A stretch of 40,000 nt of DNA from Stramonita haemastoma (GCA_030674155.1 CM060318.1:90133131-90173130); one strand, 5' to 3'; shown: positions 9,948 through 31,636, counted from the first letter of the stretch. Notes: generated from the sequence alone by a model not told the origin. Numbers and translations are program-made.

Positions 9948-10280
9948 TATTTATCTATTTAATCATTTATTTATCCATTCATTCTTTTATTCGAAGATAA
10001 TAGAATGAGCATTCATATGCTTTTATACATCCAGTCCCCGTGTGTATGCAGTTTTGTAAATATCATCAGTTCCCACCGGCACACGATGGCCTACTCTTAC
10101 GAAAAGCGGAACAGGATTTAACGTGTGCGCAAGATGTTCTGCGTACGTTCGCACACGGGGCCTCGGTTTATAGTCTCATCCGAAGAACTTTTGGGGGGAG
10201 TGGAGTTAGCACTGATGTTAACTTCAGAGGAAATATCCTCTCGACGGGGTCTGGAACCCAGAAACACAAGACCCGGTAGA
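9948..10280 (-). mobile_element. SINE copy S2
   Basis: On the minus strand there is a degenerate tRNA-like head near 10260-10240, a body with ATGAGACTATAAACCGAGG and GCGCACACGTTAAATCC, CCGGTGGGAAC, then the shared 3' end GGGGACTGGATGTA with stem-loop AGCAT/ATGCT (10008-10021) and an AATAAA-rich tail. About 330 bp. GA/GACA repeats follow the head. Confidence 0.8.
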
Positions 10281-10802
10281 GAGAGAGAGAGAGACAGACA
10301 GACGACAGACAGACAGACAGACAGACAAGCAAACAGGTAGACTGCTAGACAGCGACAAAGGCAGTTAAAGACAAAATCAGAGAAAGGATGTATGTATATG
10401 CAATCGTGCGAATGTGTGGGTGTGTCGGTGGTGCGTGTATATGCATGGGCGTTAGACGCGTCTGTGTGGGTGTGCATACTTGTATACCTGCACGTAGGCA
10501 GATGTGTAGGCGTTAAGAGAGCACTACACACTATGCCTCTGGCACCAACGCGCAGCGAAGTAGCATAAAGAAAACAACCAAGCCGGCTAGCTGGCTCCAT
10601 CCTTTTTGAACCTCACTTTACGCAGAGAGAAGTAAAGGGAGAAAGCAAGTGGTTGCTCTGCCGGCACAAGTACCCTCCTCCCCCCTCCCCTTCCTTCACA
10701 GTTGATGCCACAAACGTCGTTCTTCTGTTTATGATAGCCTCCAGCGAACATAATCTATCTAGCATAATTTAGTATGTTTCCTATCTTTTGCAGCTGTTCT
10801 TT
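10281..10802. other. No gene; GACA repeats then unique sequence
   Basis: (GACA)n lies at 10290-10330. The remainder shows TG-rich and C-rich low complexity but no supported feature. Confidence 0.5.
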
Positions 10803-11335
<533 letters not shown>

Positions 11336-11570
11336 AGCAGGCAAATTCAGCATAACTCAGTCAAGGTTAAGAGTACAGTGCTAAATTAAGCACTTTGTCC
11401 TTTTCCAATGTCCAAGCCTGGTCAGTCCCTGTTATAATTAGCACCAGCTGGCATCAGCTGGATTGGTGATGGGATGAAATATCCAAGAGCGACTGAAAGT
11501 GGGGAAACTGACGGCTGTGGGGACAACAGCAACTGCAGTAGCAGTAGTAATAACAATAGCAGTAGTCGTT

Positions 11571-12600
<1,030 letters not shown>

Positions 12601-12747
12601 GCGGTGATAGTGACGGAGGTGGGGGTGGGGTGGTAGCGGTGGCTATCCATATCACTGTTGTTTGTTCCTACCTCTGTGTTCTGTTTGTTGCTGTCTGTCT
12701 GCTGGCGGCACTATGCCTTTAGCACTGCATCAGATAAGATTATCGCT

Positions 12748-12749
<2 letters not shown>

Positions 12750-12789
<40 letters not shown>

Positions 12790-12850
12790 TAGACAGACAG
12801 ACAGGCAGGCAGGGAGGCAGGTAGGCAGGTAGGCAGGTAGACAGACAAAC
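12750..12850. repeat. (GACA)n / (GGCA)n array
   Basis: GACA repeats drift into GGCAGGTA repeats. Confidence 0.9.
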
Positions 12851-12935
12851 ACAGAGACACACATATAGCCGAACAGACAGACAGACAAATTAGAAGCGTG
12901 CCAGCATAATTGTCAGATCTTTCGTTTCTCTTTTC

Positions 12936-13292
12936 ATTTATTTATTTATTTATTTATCATTTGTATTGAGGATGATGGAATAGGCACTCATGTACTTTAT
13001 TACATACAGTCCTCGTGTGTATGCATTTTTTAAAATCTTGTCATCTGTTCCCACCGGCACACAATGGCCTACACTTACGGAGAGCGGAGTAGGATTTAAC
13101 GTGTGTGCAAGATATTCAGCGTGCGTTTGCACATGGGGCCTCCGTTTATAGTCTCATCCGAAGGACTTTTGTGGAGAGTGGAGTCAGCACTGATGTTAAC
13201 TCCAGGGGTAAAATTCCCCTTGAACGGGAATCAAACCTGGGTCGTCATATTGCGAGCGCAATGTTCTGACCACTAGACTATCCTGTCTATAT
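12936..13292 (-). mobile_element. SINE copy S3 (full length)
   Basis: The minus-strand order is a tRNA-like head with B box GGTTTGATTCCCG (about 13215-13230), central domain ATGAGACTATAAACGGAGG, CCGGTGGGAAC, a 3' end with a hairpin relic (AAGTAC/GTGCCT) and an (AATA)n tail at 12936-12957. It faces S4 tail-outward, head to head, 32 bp apart. Confidence 0.85.
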
Positions 13293-13324
13293 TTTGTTTC
13301 TGTGGAAGGCTGGATGGTTTAATT

Positions 13325-13640
13325 CTTAAAGGGTTCGATTTCGGTTTGAGGAGATTTTTCCCCTTGAGTTACCATCAGTGCTGACTCCACTCTCCCCACA
13401 AGTCCTGCGGATGAGACTATAAACCGAAACACCGTGTGCGAACGCACGCAGAACATCTTGCGCACACGTTAAGTCCTGTTCTGCTTTTCGTAAGAGTAGG
13501 CCATTGTGTGCCGGTGGGAACAGAAGACAACATTTACAAAAACTGCATAAATACGGGGACTGGATGTAAAAAAGCACATGAGTGCTTATTCCGTCATCCT
13601 CGACATAAAGAATAAAGAATAAATAAAGAAAGAATAAAGT
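13325..13640 (+). mobile_element. SINE copy S4 (inverted relative to S3)
   Basis: The head is diverged (GGGTTCGATTTCGG). The body has GATGAGACTATAAACCGAAAC, GCGCACACGTTAAGTCC and CCGGTGGGAACAG. The 3' end has hairpin AAGCAC/GTGCTT at 13572-13587, then ATCCTCGA and an AATAAAG tail to about 13640. Confidence 0.85.
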
Positions 13641-13699
13641 GATAATTATGGAGTGGGGAAGGAGTATTATTGTCTCTGTTTTGATTTATACTTTCTTCA

Positions 13700-13889
13700 T
13701 TTTTCAAAGTCATTTGGATGAGATATAAACCGAGGCCCAGTGTGCGAAGGGACGAACATCTTGCGCACACGTTAAAAACCCGTTCCGCCTTTTTGAAGAG
13801 CTAGCAAATTGTGGGCTGATAGAAGGTGATGACAACAAAGTTTAAAAAAAGAAAAAAAAACAGCACGAACACAGGTGTCCTGATTAGAA
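13700..13889 (+). mobile_element. SINE-like fragment S5
   Basis: Central-domain sequence (GGATGAGATATAAACCGAGG, GCGCACACGTTAAAAACC) is followed by an A-rich stretch and CACAGGTGTCCTG. These are shared with the SINE at 25728-26063. The tRNA head is missing. Confidence 0.7.
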
Positions 13890-14095
13890 AACATCCTTGA
13901 GGAAAATCGGGAGTTGGAGTCCCCAGAATGGTTCGGGCTGTATATGGCAACGTTCTGGCGGCTCCTGCTACGACACTGGAACCATGCAACGTGGAGAGGG
14001 GGGGTTCTGCTGCATGGGTAACAACTTGCCCTCCATACTCTCTATCCCAGGCTTTGCGCTCTAGAGCCTAGAGTGCATCTCCATAGTTATCCGAG
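13890..14095 (+). mobile_element. Diverged family B 5' UTR fragment
   Basis: It shows TTGAGGAAAATCGGGAG, GGAGTCC, GCAACGTTCTGGCGGC and CTACGACACTGG, then GGAGAGGGGGG and CAACTTGCCCTCCATACT, in the same order as the reverse complement of 7610-7410. One internal block of about 45 bp is missing. 14096-14286 shows nothing further. Confidence 0.75.
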
Positions 14096-14286
14096 ACCGA
14101 CGGATACTTAATTTCAATTTTTTATGTATGTATGTCCGTGGCTTTGGGTAGCATATCTACTCTGATAATCATTTTGACGACGCTGCGAATGTTTTTCTTC
14201 TGCGAATAGGCGTAAAGGATGCACAGAATGATTGGTCAATTCATATTCTTTTGTTTCAGCTAAGACTTGATTGCAAATAGAAGCAA

Positions 14287-14357
14287 ATGTGTGTATGTGT
14301 TTGGTGTGTGTGTGTGTGTGGTGCGCGCGTGTGCGCGCGTGTGTGTGCGTGTGTGTG
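14287..14357. repeat. (TG)n with GCGC
   Basis: Short imperfect (TG)n and (CG) tract directly upstream of LINE D. Confidence 0.9.
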
Positions 14358-14399
14358 AAAACCTTTGAAAACTATGTGATCGGTTGTAGTTTGTTTTTG

Positions 14400-15660
14400 C
14401 CAGGCTGTTTTCATTGTCAAAAAACACTGGAGCCATTTCTTCCATCGGAAAAAAATCCACCATCTGTCTGTTCCAAAAACAAAAAAATTCTTAAGTTTTG
14501 AATGATTACAGACCTGTTGCCTTAATATCCATAGTTATGAAAAGTTTTGAGCGCATTGCTCTTCAGTACATCCTGCCACTAGTCAAAGATGCTCTTGATC
14601 CTTATCAGTTCGCTTACAAGCAAAACAGATGTACAGATGATGCAACAATCACACTCTTGAATCATAATTACACACACCTTGAAAATAAGAACTGTTATTG
14701 TTTTATCTCTTTTTATTAATTTTCCTTCTGCATTTAACACGATTCACCCAAAATCTCATGGCCCGAAAGCTTCTGTCACTCAAAGTCAACCCTAAACTGA
14801 TTTTATGGATTAATTGTTTAACCAACCGATTTTAGTATGTTTCTTATGAAGGAACAGAATCGTTGCAAAGAAGCACTACCACTTAAGCGCCACAATGTAC
14901 TGTTTTAGCTCATGTGCTTTTTACATTATATACAAACGGCTGTTTAAAAAAAAAAAAAAAGCATTTTATGTCACTGCAGATTTCTCTGCGTGAAATTCGG
15001 GTTGCTCTCCCAGGGGAGAGCGCGTCGCCACAAGTGCAGTGCCTACCCATCTTTTTTTCCTTTTTTCCTGACTGCAGTTGTATTTGTTTCCCTATCAGAG
15101 TGGCTTTTTTCTAGAAACTTTTGCCAGGGACAACCCCCTTGTTGCCGTGGGTTCTTTTACGTGCACTAAATAATGATGTGTAATACATGGGACCTCGGTT
15201 TATTGTCTCATCTGAAAAACTAGCACCCAGACCACCACTCATGGTCTAATGGATGGGGAAGAAGTTTTGGGCCCAAACGGGATTCGAACCACAGCATGCC
15301 ATTGGTACAATAGCTAGTCCTGTTGTAAAATACTCAGACGACTCTGGTATACTGGATGCATCGAACTCAGATACTGTTTACTTTGACGAAGTAAAAAAAA
15401 TTCTGTCACTGGTGTAAAAACAACTATGTAGATTTACCCGTCAGCAAAACAAAAGAAATGCTTATTGATTTTTGCAGGAATAACCCCCCCCCCCCCCAGT
15501 TCCTGATCTGCTTATAGACGGAACAAAAGTAGAGAGAGTGCAGGAGTACAAATATTTGGAACAATTCCAGACAATAAGCTGAATTTTAATGCAAACACTG
15601 CTTTTCACAAGAAATGTCAATCAATGATAATATACATATCGGCTTTTAGATTAATCCATC
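14400..15660 (+). mobile_element. LINE D: RT fragment, interrupted by a SINE
   Basis: The plus strand reads NDYRPVALISIVMKSFERI and LDPYQFAYKQNR (14498-14719), the finger/palm region of a Jockey/Rex-like RT. Degraded FSSAFNTI and VLFTLYTN follow to 14935. A SINE then intervenes, and the element resumes at CCTGTTGTAAAATAC with the catalytic box YSDD (about 15331-15342) and VQEYKYLG near 15545. Frameshifts are frequent and a C homopolymer sits at 15484-15498. Both ends are truncated; (GA)n follows shortly. Confidence 0.85.
14938..15326 (-). mobile_element. SINE copy S7 inside LINE D
   Basis: On the minus strand the tRNA-like head has B box GGTTCGAATCCC (about 15285-15296), then ATGAGACAATAAACCGAGG, GCACGTAAAAGAACCC, GGCGACGCGCTCTCCC and CCCGAATTTCACGCAGAGA, with a poly(T) tract at the 3' end (plus-strand A run 14944-14960). 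Its last segment resembles the end of the SINE at 25728-26063. Confidence 0.88.
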
Positions 15661-15688
15661 AAATTACAGTTTATGCATAAGTATGCAT

Positions 15689-16200
<512 letters not shown>

Positions 16201-16457
16201 TGTGTATGCACGCTTGTGTTTGTGTCTATGTTTGACTTTGTGTGTGTGTGTTGTATATGTGCCTGAATGTTTGTCTCTCTGTCTCTATTACATTTTTAAA
16301 AACTTTTTTGTTGTTATCTTCACATGAAGACCCATTCAATCCATTCAGGTTCAACAAAGATACCGTGCTTTCCCAGCTTTTATTTGTTTCTTTTTTATCC
16401 ACGGATGCCAAACCCTTGGAGGGAATACATCACATGCATGGCAAAAGATATACGGGG

Positions 16458-16458
<1 letters not shown>

Positions 16459-16534
<76 letters not shown>
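16459..16534. repeat. (TA)n
   Basis: About 75 bp of TA. Confidence 0.95.
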
Positions 16535-16536
<2 letters not shown>

Positions 16537-18985
16537 AAAGGGTGGGATCTTAGGATACATTCTCAGCAGCCAGAGGTAACACTGCAAAAATACTCGGATG
16601 CTATGATTCATCAATACTGAATCTGTACTTATAGCACAAAGGTTTTCGTGTTTAACCTCGTCATCAGAAAATAATAACCCTTTCAACGCGACCTAAAATA
16701 TGATTTTCTCTGAATGCAAATGGCATATGCAGATAAGAATAACATACATCAGGTCCTGTACATGTATTGTACTGCTTTTTGGAAAGCATCAACGCCACAA
16801 CTTCTTATGCACAATTTTGTTCAACACAAGAGCAGCGTTCATGATTGGAAAAGTACAGGAAAAGAAAAATAATGACAACAAAAACTTGGCATGACTGTGG
16901 ATCACGCACTAGTCAGTAAAGAAGCTACTCATCCTAAACGAAAAATAAAAGGAAGAGGACAGTCACCTACATTAAAAAAAAAGACCAAGCCAAGGAGAAA
17001 AAAAAACCGAAGTGAGTAGCATCAATGATGTTGTACAAGGTAAAGGTGTCTCATAACCTATGTGGTCGTAGGGGAACGAGGCGTCAGAGACCTCACTTTT
17101 CCAGAGGCCAGGCTATTGAATGCGGCGCCCATATTCTCTCCTTCGATGATTTACCTTCCCTGACCTTAAAGAGGACAAGAACCCATTAACAGCTGGATGA
17201 ACTGGGGCACTGTACTAAAACCAAGGCATGCAAACGGTCTACCATCCACTTGGCAATCACACTCGTTTCTGCTTAACATTGGCTTGAAGAAAGTGAGTTT
17301 TATAGTACAATTAGAAAACAAAGAATGAATCAAGCACCCTATTAACACTTTGTATCTTTGGAGGGTGTGGTTAATCTTCCTCTTATTCTTTTTCCTTCCT
17401 TTCTCTTTGCACAGATACCAGCAAAGATGAAACCACAGACAGTCAAAGAAGTAAAGCATGCGATACCTGTCAACAAGTAGAACTGATTCTAGACACACAG
17501 AGAACATTCACAGTATATTTCACACACCATCAGTTCCCTATATTGCCTGACAGCTTTGTCTGAAAACAAATGAAATCTGATTCTCAAACACATGTTCAAC
17601 CTCTTCTGTTTGAAGGTAACAATTCTTCACATCTGTCCGAATCTTCATTATAGAAACGAACGACCAGAAAAAAAATATGACACAAACTTGAATTTAAAAA
17701 ATCAGAATTACCGATCAAACTGAATTTTCATTTCAATAAAAAAAAAAATGCGAATGAGTCACATAAGATAAATATCGGTTTTATGCACGGCACACCACAT
17801 ATATCAAGTAAAATATGAAAAAAGATGAAAACATCGTGTTGTCATAAATTAGTTGTATAGAACCGTTCAATTAGTAAACTGATATACTTAATGAAGCAAA
17901 GCTACGTAGATTATGGTGTCATGCACTTCTCTTGGATAAAATCAGTCCATATAGAAACAAGAAAATGCCAAATTACCATTTCGCTTCAGAAAAGGTCGGT
18001 AAGCTTTGAAAACCTCATGTATTCTCACCTTACCAATCCTACATGTAAAGGTTTGTTAATGCATTAATTTTAGTAATGAAAATTAGCAGTGCAAACAAAA
18101 CTGTAAGAGACATGTGCCAAGTTCCTTCATTTGGAACTAAAGGCACGGATCTGGCACAGTTGCTTTTTTATCAAAAAGGGGTCAAGCGTTCACATATTTC
18201 TAAACAGCAGTTAATGAGACACAATTGTATGTATATGATACCCGATGTTGGACAACGGTTTTGCAAATGACACTAAAAGGAGGTCTGGGAATGTATTCTT
18301 TTTTTCATGCCATTAGATCCAAAGTTACGTATCATGTGCCCAAACATACGGAGTTTCATAGGGATAACCTACAGTACTTTTTTCTGTTGTTTTCAAATTT
18401 TTACTGAAATCATAAAAGTTCATGTTTTGTTTTGTAGTTTTTTTGTTTTCCATAGGGTTTTTTTTTTTTTTGCTTTTTGTGGGGTTTTTTAGGGAATGGA
18501 AGGGAGGCTAAAATTGTTTTGCTTCCGCTAAAATAAGTTTTTTAATGGGGAAAGATCACAGGCATAGCTAGTGCAAGGACAAAAACATGCAATTTGTTCA
18601 GTGGCAAAAAATGATCACCAGGTTTGAATCAAAATGGTATCATTCAAAACAGGTGACTAAAAAAAACAAGTGAACGAAAAAAAACACAAAATGAAAGAAA
18701 ACACAAACACAAAACCGTAATGTTTCCAAAAAAACCAGCACTGTGTTAGATGAAAATGATTGTAGTGACTAGCTTTTCTCACAAAGCTACTGTTTGATGA
18801 TCATGTCCAGTTGATGATCATGTCCAGTTGATGATCATGTCTATTTGATGATCATGTCTATTTGATGAACATAAGGTCTAGGCTGTTCTTGAATGTTTGG
18901 AGTACGATGTTAGGACAGTGTGTAATGACAGTGGATATGAACAGACAGGGGCGCCAGGAAAAACTGGGTTTCGACAACCAGTTAA
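16535..18985. other. No recognised gene; probable 3' flank or 3' UTR of the PDZ gene
   Basis: About 2.4 kb of mostly AT-rich sequence downstream of the stop codon of the minus-strand gene. A more GC-balanced block at 17040-17260 reads ECDCQVDGRPF on the minus strand, but I cannot assign it. A candidate ATTAAA on the minus strand lies at 18541-18546; its use is unproven. Confidence 0.35.
18794..18861. repeat. Four tandem 17-bp units
   Basis: Unit TTGATGATCATGTCCAG occurs twice, then twice as the TCTAT-ending variant. Each unit contains the palindrome TGATCA. It lies about 125 bp past the stop codon of the host gene. Confidence 0.9.
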
Positions 18986-26976
<7,991 letters not shown>

Positions 26977-26995
26977 CTGCACACCACAAGCAAAT

Positions 26996-27366
26996 AGATG
27001 GATGGATGGATGGATGGATGGATGGATGGATGGATGGATGGATGGATGGATGGATGAGTGGATGGATGGATGGATGAGTGGGTGGGTGGGTGGATGGATG
27101 GATGGATGGATGGATAGGTCGGATTGGGTGGATTGATTGATGGGTGGATGGATGGGTGGATAGTTGGATGGATGGGTGGATGGGTGGATGGATGGATGGA
27201 TGGGTGGATGGGTAGAAGGATGGAAGAATGGATGGATTGGTGGATTGATGGATGGATGTCGGGTGAATAAAATGATGAAGGGATGGATGGATGGATGGAT
27301 GGATGGATGGATGGATGGATGGATGGATGGATGGATGGATGGATGGATGGATGGGATACATGGAGG
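26996..27366. repeat. (GGAT)n tetranucleotide array
   Basis: Near-pure at 26996-27055 and 27279-27355, with GGGT and GATT variants between. It begins about 18 bp upstream (gene sense) of the PDZ exon acceptor. Confidence 0.95.
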
Positions 27367-27379
27367 GATAGATGGATCG

Positions 27380-27383
27380 ATCT

Positions 27384-27466
<83 letters not shown>

Positions 27467-27618
27467 GTCTGTCTGTCTGTCTGTTTGTCTGACTATTTGT
27501 CTGTCTGTCTGTCTGTTCATCCATCCATCCGTCCGCCCATCCATCCATTCATCTATCCAACCATCCATCCATTCATATCTATCTATCTATCTATCTATCT
27601 ATCTACTTATCTATCTAT

Positions 27619-27694
<76 letters not shown>

Positions 27695-27695
27695 C

Positions 27696-27729
<34 letters not shown>

Positions 27730-27873
27730 GTCTGTCTATCTGTCTATCTGTCTATCTGTCTATCTGTCTATCTGTCTATCTGTCTAACTGTCTATCTGTC
27801 TGTCCATCCATCCATCCATCCGCCCATCCATCCAGTCATCCATCCATCCATCCATCCATCCATCCATCCATCC

Positions 27874-27938
<65 letters not shown>

Positions 27939-27943
27939 ATCCC
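27380..27943. repeat. (TCTA)n, (TCTG)n, (CATC)n compound array
   Basis: TCTA blocks alternate with TCTG and CATC blocks. CATC is complementary to the GGAT array on the left. The stretch 26996-27943 contains no gene. Confidence 0.95.
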
Positions 27944-27947
27944 TTAG

Positions 27948-29520
27948 TCTGGTGACCGTGGTGGCACCTCTAAAGACCTGACAACCAGTTATCTCCGTTC
28001 CTCTCTCTCTTCTGCTTTTCTCAAATTTTCCTGAGTTCTAGGCCTGTCCACTCGCTGATGTTATCCTCCTAGTTCTTCCTTGGTCTGGGTCTTTTTTCTT
28101 TCTCCTTGGACAATACCTTGCAGTATTGTTTTTGCAAATCATTTTGATCTTGTGACGATCCCAAACCGTTTAACGCTTCTTTACGATTGATAGAAGATTT
28201 TTGTAAGAACCAATGGTTTGCTGGGTTTACTTATGCACGTCTTCGTTGCTTATTCTCTGTAGGAGATTCCAAGGAGTCTCCGGAAGTATATCGTCTCTAC
28301 CGCCTGTACTATTATCTCCAAATTAGCAGTCAGGGGCAACGATTCACAAGCATACAGAAATATGAATAATTATGACAAGGGAGCGCATTAGTCCGATTTT
28401 GGAGTTGAATGAGATATTTATATCTTTCCAGATGGTGTTTAGTTTTGACAGTGCTGTCATTGTTTGTGCAATCCTGCCTATTACCTCTGGCTTGGACCCC
28501 TTGTCTAATACAACGGCTCCCAAATGCTTGAAGCTTTGAACTGTTTCCCTCCTTTGGTCATTCACCGCGCGTGTGTTCATTTGAATTTGTTAAATCATTA
28601 ATTGTTATTGATTGCTTATGTGTTGTATAGGTCGAATGCAAGCGCTTTGATTTGTTTTTTGCAAGATGTATCGCTATATCAATTCCAGGTATTATTATAT
28701 CAATGCTGATGCCCTTGGCGTTATTAGTCTTATGTTTGGTCTTTATGCACTGATTTCCATGCTGTATGTTTTTGAGGCCTTGTACAGGTGTTCTGTTAGG
28801 TTTGCAAGCTCTTGTTCTGATCCTTTTAGTTTGTCAATGTTGTCTGCGAACCGGCGGTTTGTGATCGTTCTGTTACCAATGCTGACTGATCTTTTATGGT
28901 GTTTCAGTGCATCAGCCATGATTCGTCCAAGGAAAATGTCGAAAAGAGTGGGTGAGAGTAGACAGCCCTGTCTTACTCCAACTGTTGTTCGAAAGCACTC
29001 TCCAATGTTGCTGTTGTAGTACACTGCACTAGTGGCCTTGTTGTATAGTTCTTTGATGACTCTGATCAGGTTTGCATTGATGCTGTACAAATTCATGGTT
29101 GCCCACAAAACTGCATGCCACGTCATGTCGAATGCCTTCTTTTAATCAATAAATACGTGGTAGAGGTCTTGTTGGTGTTGAAGGTACCGCTCTGAGGTTG
29201 AATTGTGCTACGTACTGCAATGAACCTGCTTGTTCTCAGCAATGAGGGCATCTACTTGTAATTTTAGTCTGCTAATCTTACACTTGACCTTGCTTAGGTG
29301 GCAATTGAGGCTGATTGTGCGGTATTTCTGGCTCTGCTGAAGATTTCCTTTCTTGGGGAGGGTGATGATGAGTGATTGTGTCCATGGTGTTGGCCATTTT
29401 CCTGTCTGCCAGATCTTGTTGCTGAGCTCTTGATGTAGAGCGTTGATCATGGCTTCCCCTCCAGCTTACTCCAACTCAGCTGGAATGTTGCTAGCCCCCG
29501 CTGACTTCCCCTTTTCAGAT
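27948..29520 (-). mobile_element. LINE E: RT fragment, interrupted
   Basis: Minus-strand pieces run in order. KWPTPWTQSLIITLPKKGN (29208-29450) is RT motif 0-1. ELYNKATSAVYYN, VGVRQGCLLSPTLFDIFL (motif B) and FADN in place of FADD (28743-29126) follow, then TVQSFKHLGAVV and IGLMRSLVI (28344-28580). The C-terminus is degraded to about 27948. A foreign piece splits it at about 28585-28705. Motif A is lost or degraded near 29150-29200. Dead copy. Confidence 0.85.
28585..28705 (+). mobile_element. LINE 3'-end fragment inside LINE E
   Basis: AAGCGCTTTGATTTGTTTT, GCAAGATGTATCGCTATA and a short TTATTA tail resemble the 3' end of LINE F at about 31430-31497. It separates two in-order RT segments of LINE E. 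No clear TSD was found. Confidence 0.6.
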
Positions 29521-29524
29521 CTCT

Positions 29525-29567
29525 GACTGTTTATATAATAAGCAGTCAGATATGTATATAAACAGTC
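29525..29567. repeat. Perfect 13-bp inverted repeat
   Basis: GACTGTTTATATA (29525-29537) and TATATAAACAGTC (29555-29567) are exact reverse complements separated by 17 bp. It lies next to the 5' break of LINE E and a (TA)n array. Confidence 0.85.
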
Positions 29568-29579
29568 ATATGTAAATAG

Positions 29580-29702
<123 letters not shown>

Positions 29703-29787
29703 ACTAAACATTTCAGTTGTGCACAGGATCCAAAGTTTTAGTAGACGAAGGAAATCGTTCAAGGACTGCAACCTTTTTGCTATTGTG

Positions 29788-30240
29788 AGGCAAGGCAAGG
29801 CACGGCAAATTCGTTTATTCGAGGATAATGAATAAGGACTCGCGTGCTTTTTTACATCAAGTCCCCGCCCTTATCAGGGATAAAATCAAGATTGAAAAGA
29901 ACTCCTGAAACTAAACAATAACAATAATAAAATACCAAGAAGACGAAACTGTACCCAGTACCAAACAATATACAAGAAAATATGACACTATATATAATAA
30001 GATAATAAAAAATGCACTCCTTCAGAAAACGAAAATCAGAAATCAGAATGAAATGATGATTTTGATTATAAAAAAAACAAACTAAATAAAAGCGCTTATA
30101 GATAAAGAGCAAACAAGAGAGCATAATGAGATAAACAACTGGAAACATCAATCCACCACCATCTGTCAATAAGATAAGTCATATAAATCATGAATACATT
30201 TTGATAACAAGGGGGAAAAATTAGCTAATATCCTTATTGG
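29788..30240 (-). mobile_element. TTGCC-tailed retroelement, copy 2
   Basis: Reverse complement of the 22990-23430 type. It has CCCT-GATA-AGGG (29868-29879), AAGCAC/GTCCTT stem with one mismatch (29834-29849), ATTATCCTCGAATAAA and a few TTGCC units at 29788-29805. An open minus frame of 105 codons exists but resembles no known protein. Confidence 0.75.
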
Positions 30241-30271
30241 AGGGGGGGGGGGAGAAATACTACTCATAACA

Positions 30272-31497
30272 GGGTTCAGCTCTAGGGCCTGTTTTTCTTT
30301 ACTCTATACACTGCTCCACTTTCATATATATTCAGCCGTCATCAGATTGATCATCACTTTTATGCTGATGATACTCAAAATCAAAGTAGTGATACTCCTG
30401 AAAATCTGCCTTCCCTCTTAACAAATATGTCCAACATGCATTCAAGATATTCAAAACTGGATGATTCAAGACAAGTTACAGCTGAATGCTGATAAAACTG
30501 AAGCCATGCTTGTAGGGACCAAACATAAACTCTCCTCCATCTCAAAAACTTTAATAGATTTTGGCAGTACCTCAGTTCCTCTGTCTTCCACTGTGAAATA
30601 TCTAGGCGTTGTTATTAATAACACTTTCAATGCAAAAATTCATCACCCAGACCTGTCAGTCCTGCAACAATCAGTTACGGCGTATTAGTGCAGTTCGTAA
30701 GTATCTGTCTACTGATGCAACATCCAAGCTTGTAACATCTCTAATTCTGTCTCCACTGGACTACTGTAATTCCCTGTTGGGTGGTCTACCAGCATCATCT
30801 GTCCACTCCCTTCAACGTATTAAAAACTCTGCAGCTCGACTTGTCCTAAGAAAGAAGAAATCCGAACATATAACTCCTTTCATGCGATCGATCTCTTCAC
30901 TGACTACTTGTTGCACAACGAGTGAAATACAAGATCAAAACCCTCTGCTACAAATGTCTACACAAGACTGCACCTTCCTATCTCTGTGACTGTCTCCAAC
31001 TGCACAATCGTTCTCGATCCCTCCGTTCTGGTGCAGAAACTATGTGCATAAAAATACCAAGGTTCAAACAGTCCAGTGTGCGGCCGTCGTTCTTCTCACA
31101 ACCATTTTCTGCGTCTATCTTATCTGGATTTATGACCTCCCTATGTCCCTTCGCCCAATAATCCCGTTGTGTTGACACTTTCAAATCCAATCTAAAGACA
31201 CACTTATTACCTACCTACGATCTTCCTCCATTATCACACCTACATATGTCCCTATTTTCATTCAGTCTCCTACATCTCCATCACTATGCGTTATCGTGTG
31301 CGTGTGTGGGTATGGGTGTGAGTGTAGGGGTGCGTTGTGTGTAAATGTATATATGTGTGTGTTTGTTTGCGTTTATAAATATATAATTTGTTAATTCATT
31401 CGTGAATGGTTGCATGCGTGTGACTGATTTGAAAGTAAGCCCTTTGATTTGTTTGTATTACAAGATTTATCACTTTATAAATTCGATTTATTATCAT
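30272..31497 (+). mobile_element. LINE F: 5'-truncated L2/CR1-like element
   Basis: It starts near the degraded motif B (LFFFTLYTAPLS) and has an intact YADD (30361-30372). It continues with KLQLNADKTEAMLVGTKH and VKYLGVVINNTF (30461-30688). After frameshifts it reads RRISAVRKYLSTDATSKLV, DYCNSLLGGLP and KNSAARLV (30609-30989), then TLCYKCLHKTAPSYL (30922-31161). A 3' UTR with TG-rich sequence ends in TTTATTATCATTA before ATT/TAG triplets. Multiple frameshifts. Confidence 0.85.
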
Positions 31498-31511
31498 TAG
31501 TAGTAGTAGCA

Positions 31512-31572
<61 letters not shown>

Positions 31573-31578
31573 GTTTTC

Positions 31579-31636
<58 letters not shown>

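Noticed and set aside
17166..17507. 113-codon minus frame with a Cys/Asp stretch
   Set aside because: No recognisable domain and no splice or context support. The LIM ligand spacing was looked for and is absent.
29852..30169. 105-codon hydrophobic frame
   Set aside because: Lies wholly in a dispersed repeat; the other copies do not conserve the frame.
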